Assembly: GCA_004794655.1 (NCBI GenBank)
Contig: SMMW01000041.1
Span: 434,001 to 498,000 of the forward strand
Source of the DNA: Marisa cornuarietis
Taxonomy: Eukaryota; Mollusca; Gastropoda; Architaenioglossa; Ampullariidae
DNA: 64,000 bases
Direction: 5' to 3'
Shown here: positions 12,401 through 24,400 of the stretch, piece by piece
Layout of the letters: each line of letters starts with the position of its first letter
Position numbering within the stretch: the first letter of the stretch is position 1
Translations under genes and position numbers: made by a program
The notes under the pieces: generated by a model
Databases searched by the model: none
The model's input: only the letters and a program-made list of their open reading frames with translations
Told to the model about the DNA's origin: nothing

Positions 12401-15400
12401 TGTGTGTATGTGCAATGCGGGTGTGTACCTGTGTCTGTGCGTACCATACCCCATACTACTATATACACACAGGTCACAGTCATGCAAAGACTTTAAGTTA
12501 CAACTACATTTGCATTTAACACTTACAGGTTCACCCAGAGCTATGCTTGATAAGACATGTCCATCTAAAACTGACCAAGCTTGCACCATGCCATCTCCTC
12601 GCACAGTCTGTAAATAAATTAGTTCTGCAGCCAATACACTGAGGCAAAATAGGACTACACCAGAGATTATGCCATGCAGTTTAATTATTCATCCACCAGT
12701 GCTTGTTACAATAAACCTTTAATAAACAATCACTCGTGCACTTAGAAATCAGTTAAATCAGCATTCCAAATTATGGCAGCCCTCTCCTGGACTTGCAAGA
12801 AAACAAGTTGCTCTTAGTTTTGAAAAAAACAAATCACGATGTAAACTTCAATTTTGATTCATAAAATGAATCGAAAATAAGCATATATACACAAGGTCAA
12901 TAAAATAAAAAGTTTCTTCCATCCAAAATTTATAGAAATACACTTACCACAAATGACCTGCTGCCTGTATGTAATGATCCGATGTCCACAAACTCTCCAC
13001 AATGCACGTGCAAGAGAATCTGGGAGTCCAAATGGTTTTCAACTTCAAGCAAATATATGGTACCCTATGGGTGACAGAGCAAGTGAAAAATGAAATTTTT
13101 CTCCATAATTCTCTTTCTTTGATACTTACCAGACAATCCATCAATTAGTATTTGTTTGTTTGTGTTTAACGCTGTGCCAGCAACTAGGGCTATATCACGG
13201 CGAGATCTATTAGGAGCTAAGAGGTTACAACTGCTCTTTAACCAAGTTACTTCCCCTGGTCAGTGGGATTAGTGGTCCTGACCACTAGGGGCTCAGTTGA
13301 AGCCAGGTACATCAATGTCATGTGGTAAGCTTAAAAGGGACAAATTTGCCAACAATTAAGGTCTAGTCTGGAATTCTCGACATATCTACAAGCAAGAGAT
13401 TAAATAAGTAATTAAAGAGGGCTTGCACACCGGCTTTTAGAGAACTACTATATGTGGCGTTGGCGGCCTTAAGTTTCTAGAGCGAGCCTAGTATGACCAG
13501 CTGGCTAACAGAGGTGATGTGTTAATCAACCACTAGATTTTCTATCTTCTATAGGGACATCATCACCAGTCGTATTGAGACTTTGGGTAGAACACAGGAG
13601 AGAATTAAGAATTACTTCACCTAATTTTGGACAAACGTGTTTAGCAGCAACACATTCATTGACTGTAAGTCTGAACAAGACTACAAGACTATCATGGAGG
13701 AAAGATAAATCTTGGGTTTCTGCAACTCCGATTGAGCTATTCCCTAAAAGACTTAAGAACGGACAATTAACAACTTGAGGGGAACCAATCTCTATCTTTT
13801 TGTCTTGTCTGCATGATGTCTTCTTCTGTCATCAGACTTTATTTTGATGTGCTTTGGATCATTTCTGCCTCTGGATGTCATGTCCCTTGGTGGCAGTTTC
13901 TTTTGAATGAGAGATATTCTTTATAACTTCAGAAAGTCATTTACTCAGTGCAAAATGGGGAACTCAAGGAGAAGCATCTTGAGTAAACGACTTACTCGAT
14001 CTTGCTTCATAACTATGGCCCCTGAGGGGAAAACCAAGTGGGGGCTGCAAAAGCTGTGCAGGAACATCAGAGGGTTGAAAACACACAGAAAAAACAAAAA
14101 AAACTGGTCTTGCCTATGCCAGTCCCTGCAAGCATGATCCCACCTGTAGTTGCTCATCCCTCCAAATCTGAGCTCAATGAATCTATGACCATCTGGTTCA
14201 AAAGTTACAGCCATGTTTGACAAACAGGAGTAGCACATCACACAGAGCAGGTGCAAATTAGGAGAGGATCTGGGTTAGCGACAACTTCAACAAAAATCAT
14301 CCACGGTTATCTTTCAGAAAAAAAACATATCCGAGGATGACAGCTGACAAGCACAGGAAGACAAGCAGTAGCCTGGCAGCCTAAAGACTGTGACGACAGC
14401 AAAGTGTGCATGTAGCGTAACCTTTGAACCAGATGAAAAGACTGCTCACCCCCTAAGCTCCTAACAGTCGAGTCATCTGGTAAAGTTAATGAAGAAACTG
14501 TAATAAACAATCAAAATATGGTGGGATAGGATAGAAGCCCAACACCTACAGACACACAGAAAAATACACACTACACACAGTGGGTGGGCCGTGGTAGCAG
14601 TGTAGCCGACCACCCAGCAACAGTTTGTTCTTTGCAGTGCTGGACTGGGCAGTCCCAGACCATTCTCTGAGTGGCCATGCACAGAAAAATGATAGGAGAT
14701 GGATGCATGACATGAGGGAAATGATAGGTTAGAAGAATAAAAGGGTTGAATGTTGAGGAGAGGCCACCTAGGGGCGCGCAGTAATTAAAGTAATTAAAAC
14801 ACTCACTTGTCAACACTGCAGTGAGAGGCTCTGAGTTCAAATCTTGTCTCTGGACACTCTCTGTATGTGACACCTGTTTGCAAAGCTGACCATCGAGGGT
14901 TTTCTCTGGGATTCTAGCTTACTACCCCCTCCCTCTCCCATAATAGTGCAAATCACCTCTAGGTGGAAGCACTTTCCCACCAAAGCAGTCAAACAGTCAG
15001 AAAGGACACCTGTTGAAGAAAGGGTAAAGACAGGAGCAATGTTCTTCCCTACCAACAAGCAATAATTTGGGAAACAGTGCATGTGCTGGGTAGCTGGGAA
15101 CAGCTATTTTGCCTTGCTGGCACTGTTCACCAGCACTATCGTAAATGCCTGGGCCCTTTATTTGATATGTTGTGTTAAAATTTAAAAGGTTTTTTAAATT
15201 CATTTACCATTGGTGAGCCTAGAACCAAGTTTGTGTAGTTATATGAGAAGGTTAGAGTTGAAATGGGTGTCTCCAAATTCTTTGTTTCCAAGACTTTCAT
15301 TTCTTCACTGGAAGCATCAAACAAACGTAGAATTCCATCCTGCAAGTTAGAGAATAGTTTAAATAACTATAGGAAGTATGGAAGAAAATAAAATGTAAGT

Positions 15401-18400
15401 TTTTTTCATAATGTAATACTTTATTAAGATTTTTATGAGACAATTGGACAGAAACATGACTGAAAGATAAAAATAATATGCCTACATCACCAACAGCAAA
15501 CAGCCCCATGACGTGAAAACCAAGACAGGTGAGTGACACAGCTTTTGATATTTTTCCCTGGTCTTCCTCTGAAACATCTTCAAGTGTGGAGAAATAAGAG
15601 GCAAACATTAGGGATATTTACATTAACCTAGATAAGAAGACCATGCAAAGTTTGAAATGAAACCACTGAAAGATATATAACTCCTTACTATATATATATA
15701 TATTGAAAATAAGAGATGGTCGTCAAATTAATATGTAATGTATAAAGCAGTGAGCCAACACTATTATCTGTTATTTATGTAACACCCATGACAAATTAGT
15801 ATATTTGTCATGTGTATTTACACGTTTTATTGTTGTATTAGGTTTTTTATTTGTGTATTTTAATATAGTACTAATTTTTTGTGTATAGTAGATAAGTTTG
15901 GTGTGAGTCGGTCATGTTATCACGCGGCATAGGAATACGCAAGATGTTAATTGTGAGTATTTAGGGCCAAAGAGTCAGTGTTGGGGTCTTTGTTGAGTAA
16001 GACGAATCGAGGTGGGATCGAGGGCTAGAGGCCCGAGCGGGCCCTGAGCCCTACTTCGTTGTCCTAAATCAGGTTAGTAGAGAAATAATCTTGTTTTTAG
16101 ATTGTTGAGATCACAGTCTAAAAGAACGTCATATTTTTGTAAGATGTTTTATTGGTTATGTGTAGCATGGTTGCAGATTCCCAAAATCATGTTTTTATTT
16201 GTGTAGTGTTGAGTACACGAAATGAGATGGCGTGAGATACCCTTGCACGTGGAGTGGGAAAGGAAGAAGTTTATGTATGAGATTTTGTCAAGAATGATTT
16301 AGGTTATGAGATTTTGAATAATGTTTGGGGAATTTTGTGTAAATTTTATGTTCGGTTTTATTAATAATGATGTGCTACAAGTTTATGTTCTTGTTTGCTT
16401 TCAAGGCAACCGTTTTCTTTTTTCGTCTCTGTTTCTCTGTTCTTGTTCTTGTTCTCGTTCATGTTTCTCAGGCTGATGTTGTGATGTTGTAATAAAGAAA
16501 AGAGAAAAGGGATCACGCTGTCTTTCCCCGTTATTTTCCTGTGTGCTGGCGTGGCTGCAAGTTTCCCCCCACCATACACGCTCACCGATTCAAGCCCGGT
16601 TTACATTTAGAAATAAAAAAGGAAAATAAGGAAACTGCTGTTTGTCATTACTTTAAGATAAACACTATCTCTCTATGGTGAAACAGGTAGAGAAGTTATT
16701 TAAGAGTTGACGTTTCAGGCCAGATGTGTGCACACTAGCTGGTTCAATACCTGTAGTGCAGCATAATTTTCAAGTTGACCCACCTGTTGAATGGCTTGCT
16801 GATTTCATAGAGGATTGGAGAAAGAAAGGCATCAAGGGAAAAAATATTGTCACCACCCTCACAAAAAAGGTTGGCCTTTTAGTGACTCACTGCCCAATAA
16901 CCAAAAGCCTGTTTTACCTTTACTATCCTTCTGTGATATGTTTGGCCTTTTGCTAGAGTAATTACTTCCAGGTCTGGATGATACTGAAGAAGAGTAAAAC
17001 ACTGGGCAGACTTTATATGTTTCTCCATTCACCTACACAGACAGAAATCCTAGTCTAGCAACAATATAGTTAAACTAAAAGATCCAGAAATCATTAATAA
17101 TCATGAGTTTATTCTTTATCAGCTATCTACTGTAATCTTCAAATAGATATACTGTAAGTGTAAGGTACAAAAAATAATGAAAACACACCCAAAAAATAAA
17201 CTCAGTCTAATACAAGTCAAACTAAAATCTCTGAGCATTGGATGAACCGTTCTCTCCTGAAACCACCTCTTTCAATGCAGGATTAGTGCATGGGTAAGAA
17301 ACACTAAAGTATAAATGAGAAAAGACTGAAGACATCTGCAACTATATCATGCTCATTGTATAGTATAGGGAATGGAATGGCAATGCTATCACGCCCCACC
17401 TTTCCACCACCCAGCCAAGGGCAAATTTTCCCAAAGATGAAGAAGGCTAAGGGAGTAAACCACTACAGATAATCATGAGTGAGTGAGCGAGTGATGCCTT
17501 TCTCCAATGAAAGTACCAGCCTAGCGATCAAATGTTTGCAACCAGGCAGACTAATTGGCTATGGTTCACTAGGAGAGGACGATGAGCACCATTAAGTGTA
17601 TAAGCTCAAAAAAATACCATTTCTGGTGGTAAAATTTCTTTCTTCGAGTACTTACCAGATGACATGACTATATGGAGATCACCCTCTAGCTACCTCAAAT
17701 CCAGCTGTCCAAACCCGTGCAACATGGTAGGACTTGAAACCAAGAGCCATCATGCATGAGTGACACATTATCTACATATGCTTCCAATTTGCCTATCCTA
17801 GTGCCAGCCAAACATGAATACCTTAAGCAGATGTCCTTTAGTGCAGCTTATGTAGACATCTCCAATGGGAGTCCAGGCTTGAGCAATTGGGGACACTCGA
17901 ACGGTTGTATCCAGAAACTCCTGCAGGTGATCTGCCATTTCACCCACCAAACCTGCAATGGCTGTCTGTGGAACCTTGACTTCATACTTTGATGACTGTA
18001 ATGAAGCCCTTGGTGTGTTAGTCTCCAGTTCTTTCTCATTTTCATTACAAACTGTGGGGTCTTCTGGAGGTAAACAGACTTTCCTGCGCAGTAAGATATT
18101 TACTGCAAATTATCACAGCTTAAAGTATCAGAAAAGTTTGAATTCTTCTACTGTGAAAGACAAAACACTAAAGCAAAAGCTAACAATCCTACTCTTTTAC
18201 AGAACAGATAACTTTTAACTTATTTTCATCTTGTAAGTATCACAGCTTGTTCAGCATGAGCAGAGAAAGGCATATTTACTCTTTGCAGAGTCTTTTACTA
18301 TAATCAGTATTATAAGCCTATAGTCATCTCAATGTGTCATACATGCATAAATGAAGCAAAAAATAATTTTAGTGCACTAAACAAGATTCAAGCTTGTAAC

Positions 18401-21400
18401 AAAAACAACACAGACCCCATAATAGACTAGAACTAAGTTCTGAGCTAGACTAAAGACAAAAATAAATTAAGTGTGGTAACACCTCCCACGTGAAGTGGGG
18501 AAGGAAGATATGTATGAGATTTTTTCATGTATGATTTAGGTGTATGAGATTTTTAATAATATGTTTGGGGAATTCTTTGTGAATTTGATGTTTGGTTTCT
18601 TTAATCATGAAGTGCTACAAGTTTATGTTTTTGTTTTGCTTTCTGGGCAACCCTTTTTTCGGCTCTGTTTCTGTGTTCTTGTTCTTGTTCTCGTTCGTGT
18701 TTTTCGGGCTGATGTTGTGATGTTGTAATAAAGAAAAGAGAAAAGGGATCACGCCGTTTTTCCCCCATTATTTTCCTGTGTGCTGGCGTGGTTGCAAGTT
18801 CCCCCCGCCCCACCACCACCACCATACACGCTCACCGATTCGTGCCCGGTTTACAGTATCAACTTAACCAGCACTTAATGTGTCAGTCTCTCTCTTAAAC
18901 AAACACTACCTTGTTTACATGTGCACAGGTATGTGTGTGTTTGTGTGTGAATGCACACACACACACTTGTATGTATTTCCGAGAAACTGGGGACACACTC
19001 GATCATGAAGTATACATGCAAACCGGAGACAGTCCTCAGTTTTCAAAAGTACAAAATTTTACAAAATCACCATTCTTCATGATAATAATAATAAATGCAA
19101 AAGTTTGTAAAGCACATACTCACACTTCTAACTAGCATATATGTTCTTAGCGCCAAAGAAGAATAACGAGACATGGACAACATACGAGAGACAGAAAAAC
19201 AAACAAACAACATTAGGTCGAGAAAGTATAAATGCAGAATGTTGGTAGCATAGAAAAAATGTTACAGATGGCACTGATCTTGTGTAGCTCATAATAGGCA
19301 GACTGACAGACAGCTGTAACTTGTCTGTCAAGGGTCATGTCTGCAGTGACAATGAATCCCAGATTCCTGAGGGATGACGTAAAGGTGATGTTGGTTCCGC
19401 CCACCTTGATGTGAATGGGCAGACTGACAGACTAACCCCACACTTAACATAGCCCTAAATAATAAAATTTCACCTGCAGTTATGTTTACTCACTGAGGTA
19501 GCAAGATGTACTTTACATTGCTTTGCTCTACGTTCCAAACAGTTACTGTTGTTTTAGTTGTGACACAGATCTGGCGCCAGTTAGCAGGATTAAACCCAAC
19601 ACTGGTAATTGGATCTGAAGTTAATTTTACTGATGTCAGCTTTTTGCCAGTGGTGTAGTCCCTGCATAAAAACATGAAATCTTATAGCTTGAAAGTTTAC
19701 TAACGTTTGTTTATTGCTGAACTATACATGTTTAAAAACTGCTGAACACTCTGTCTCTCATTAAATAATAAGCAAAAATAACATACAAAGCATTCACGAT
19801 GAAACATTAAAGATAAGTTAACATGTTTTGTTAACATTAAAGATAAGTTTCACGGAAGACTGAACCTACCATAATACCATTTGAAAGTCTGGAATTGAAG
19901 ACAGGCTCAACAAGAAGTTACTGGTTGAAAAGGCCAACCTTTGGAATTCCGTCTGGGCACCACCTTTAAAAGAATCCTCAATGATAAAGTTATTCTTCTT
20001 ATTCTATGGAAAAAAGGATGTGAATATTTAAATTCATTTTTGCAGGTGTGCAAAATGTGTCAGAAATTCTTGAAATGAAAACAAGCTGTCATAACCACCC
20101 AAACAAAATAAGAAATAAGGACATTCTTCAAAGTTATGGCTGTGAACATCAAAACTACTATTAATAAAATATTGTCTAAAATATTACTGTTGAAATCATA
20201 ATGTGAAAAATCAATATCATACAAGGAAAGTTTTTTTTCTGTGGTCTACTTTTATAAATTTTTTCTTGCTTAACATAAATAAAAGAGTGAACAAGTGAAA
20301 ATATCAAAAATATTGAGCAACACAAAATCCATCTATAATTTTAAAAGAAAGAAGTTGAAATGAAACAAAATTCAGATTTGTTCCACAATTAATCTGTAAA
20401 GATCTTTGCACTGACAATAATTTAAAGAAACATTGATTTAACGCTATATTTTCAGCGACGATCTGGGTTACATACCCACAAGAATCATAAATTCTTCAAG
20501 AGATGGATAGGAGTATACAAAAATCTTGGGATTGATACACCGTTCAGCTATAGCAAAATGCTGGTTGATGATGTGTGCACTAAACGGACCAACTCCTTGT
20601 CCACAAAAAGCAAATACTTCTTGTGTCCCATCTGTATGCACAATTTTTACATTTCGTCCACATTGGTAACAGATGACATCTGTGTCAATATAGAACAGTT
20701 CTTGGCCATAGTATCCTTGCGTCCAGCTGAAACAATGATTTTCAAATGCATGCCCGCATGTGCACACACACACATGCATCCATGCAAAGTTAGATATAAT
20801 TTATGAAGTGGATTAAGTGAAAGTTATCTGAAAGTTTACAATAACCACAATCAACAATAAACAAAAACCAATAAATAAAGTCTGCATCATCCATTATGAG
20901 AGTCCCATGGGTAATAACTAAGAGACCAATGACATAAGAACTGCTAGCTAACTTTGCTCTTCTGTCATTGCCCATGATGTTTCCACTAATGGGTAACGAA
21001 AAGGTGACACCAGATGCTGAAAGTTTAAAATGAGATTTATGCCAAAGTGGTAAAAATACAGGTTTAAAGTACAACTTACACAAATGTTTTTATCATGATA
21101 TTTTGTGACTGTAAATACGTCTTGGCAGTCTTTGGAACCTCCAAACAATCCGCTCTCACACTAACAGAAATGCATTTTAATAATAATAATAGTGAAGATT
21201 TTTATAGCGCATATTCACACTCATAGAGAGCATGCTCTTAGCGCTTAAAACGAGGAAGAGACGTGGACTAAGTAGACACAGAACAAAGGGGACGAAAGAA
21301 AACGACAGTACTGACGAAACAGAAAACAAAAGGCATCAAGTAACAGGAACAGAAAAATATAGTGATTCTGCGAGAAAGATAGGTAAAGTAGCAAGAGGGA

Positions 21401-24400
21401 AGGGAGCGGGGTTAAGAAGGACGAGCATTGTGCGGACTGTGTTAAGAGAAATGCTCAAGGAAGAGGTGCGTTTTCAGTGCAGATTTGAAAGATTCAGTTG
21501 TAGGAAGGTGGCGGATATGGAAAGGAAGAGAGTTCCATTGTTTTGCAGCACAGTAGCCAAAAGTCCTGTGACCATATGTTGTTGTTCTGGTGACAGGAAC
21601 AGTGAGGATACGGTCGTCAGACGAAGAGCGTAGTTGTCTGGACGGAGAGTAAGGGATGAGAAGTTCAGAGAAATAGTCAGGCTATTTTATGGCTATTCTT
21701 GTACAGTAGAACTTTGGTTGAACATAATATCCTCTCCATTTGCTATTTGAAACTGACAAATAACCAATGATCGACCAGCTTCATTAATTCCAAAGGACAA
21801 TTATAACTTGGGAAAGGGATTTCAGTTACAAAACAAGTACTCAATCATAAAACAAGACTAGACAAAGTGGTGCATCACAGAAGAACACATTAGCTAGATA
21901 TCCTACATTTAAAACCATATTCATAACACACAGAGACACACACATTTATATAAATCACACAACCAGCGTTTCATTACAATAATTTCAGATATATATATTG
22001 CTTATGCAGACTGACATAGCATAATGTTTGCCTGAGTTCGTTTAAATAAATTCTCCTTCAAGGACATGTTCAGGTATGAACAAAGTGCCAGAAGCTTTCC
22101 TACCAATTTGATGACTACAAAAAGAAGCCAACAGGCAGTTCTTAGCCACCGCAGGGCCCAAGGCATAGGGCATATGCCGGGCCCTCAATGCCACAGTTTT
22201 AGTTGGGATCTAAAGACACTCAAAAGCGCAGGGGCCCTAGGCAGATGCCTTGTCTGCCTACCCCTAAGCACGGCCCTGGAAGCCCAATTCCTCTGCTAGA
22301 CCACAATGATCTTAGAACAAATATGGACAATCAATCAATCAATCCTCTGGGTGCTATTTGCACATAAGGCCTCAACCAGAGCCCGCCACTGATGTCGATC
22401 GGCTGAAACCCGCTCCAGGCGACTCCATGTCCAGCCCTTTCCTTTCATCTCCCTTTCCACTGTTCTTCTCCAGGTTTCCTTTGGGCGGCCTCGTTTTCTT
22501 CGGCCGTCTGGAGTCCATCATAGGGCGATTCTGGAGAGGCCTGCTGTCTGCTGGCGGAGCACATGTCCAATCCATCGCCAACGCCTTTGTTGAACCTGTG
22601 TGGTGATGGACTCGGTTTCAGTTCTTTGGTGGAGTTCTTCATTGGTGATGGCCAAAAGATGTTAAGTATGCTTCTGAGGCATCTGTTTTGGAAGACGTCA
22701 AGCCTGTTACCGATGTTTTGGGTCATCTTCCATGCTTCTGATCCATAAAGGAGGGTGCTGATCACATTTGACTTGAAGATTCTCAGCTTGGTCTTCTGGC
22801 TGATGTTTTTTGCCTTCCATGTGCTCCTGAGTGAGGCAAAGGCTTGGCTGGCTTTCGCCAGTCGGGCTCGAATCTCCACCTCCGCATCCCCGGTGTTGGA
22901 CATCTTGGACCCAAGATAGGTAAAACTGTCAACTTCCTCAATCTCTTCTCCATTTAGTTTGATGTTTTCTTGGACTCAGGCGTTCACTCTCATACTTTTT
23001 GTTTTCTTTGCGCTGACCTTCAAGCCAAGGTTTCCAGCTGTTTCTGAGAAGGCATTTGTTTTCTCCTGCATGTCTTGGTGGCGGTGTGACAACAGGGCAA
23101 TGTCATCAGCAAAGTCCAAGTCTTCCAGCATTGTTGTTGCTGTCATAGTCATGGTCCATTTGATCCCTCTCCTCTCACTGTCGGTGGAATTCTTCATGAT
23201 CCAGTCCATGGCCAGGATGAAAAGGAACGGCGACAGAATGCAGCCCTGCTTCACCCCAGTCCTGACGCTGAAGGGGGCTGTGAGCTCCGTGTCACAGACC
23301 ACCTGAGATTTGAAATCGCTGTACAGCATTCCAACGACCTGGACAAGTTTCGCAGGGTCTTCCATAAGGACTCGCGGTGGAGGCTGTCAAAAGCCTTCTC
23401 CGGGTCAATGAAGTTGATGTATAGGGGTGTGTTCCACTCACTGCTCTGCTCCAGAATCTGACGCAGAGTGAAAATAAGTTCAGAGCAGGATCGCCCAGGG
23501 CAAAATCCTGCTTGCTGAGGCCGGAGGTTTTTCTCAACGGTTGCTGTCAGTCTTGACAAAACAATCTTGCTGAAGACCTTGCTGGTGATGGAAAGAAGTG
23601 TTATACCCCTCCAGTTACTGCAGTCTCCAAGATCTCCTTTCTTGGGTAACTTGAAGATGAGCCCTGTCTTCCACGCATCAGGGATCTGTCCTGATTCCCA
23701 AACTTGCCTGAAGATTTCAGTCAACATGGGAGCTGTCACATTCACATCTGCTTTCAACATCTCTGCTGTTATTCCATCTGCCCCTGGTGCTTTGCCGCTT
23801 TTCATTGCCTTGATTGCTGCTGTCACTTCTTCCAGGCTTGGCGGGTCTGTGCAGACGTCAAGGTCTGTATCTGCTGGCTGGATGTCTGCGAGCTGAGGGG
23901 GGGTCTGGTCTGTTTAGAACTGACTCAAAATGCTCCTTCCAGCGCTGTAGTTTTTCTGCCTCTCCCTTGACAACATTTCCGTTCATGTCTTTCACTGGTA
24001 CCTCACTGTTTTTGAACCTGTTGTTTAGCTGTTTATTGATTTTATACAGTGTCTTCAGGTCATTTTTTCCTGCTGCTTCTTCTGCTTCATCTGCCAGTTT
24101 CTCTATGTAGTCCCTTTTGTCGGTTTTGTTTATTTCTGTATATCTTTGTCTGTGTTGTTCCTTCAGACGTTCAGATCTGGTGTTGTTGATTTTCTGCTTG
24201 GTTGACTTTCTTTCGTCTATCCTTTTCCATGTCTCTTCTCTGATCTACTGTTCTTTCTTTTTTCATTGGAAGCCTAGTATTTTCTCCCCTGTTTCCTGTA
24301 AGACTCGATTGAAGTCCTCTAAGGTCATCTTGGGTCCCCTAGTGCCTGGAACCTGTTCTTAACTTCCACTACAAAGGCCCATCTGGTGGCTGGGTCCTTC

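Noticed and set aside
16361..18825. Similar minus ORFs at 16361-16585 and 18601-18825 as a gene family
   Set aside because: They lie in the shared end of the two LTR-like repeats and are not conserved as protein.
22066..22299. Plus ORF of 77 codons
   Set aside because: Lies in a GC-rich dispersed-repeat-like segment of CFAP43 intron 1; no protein character.
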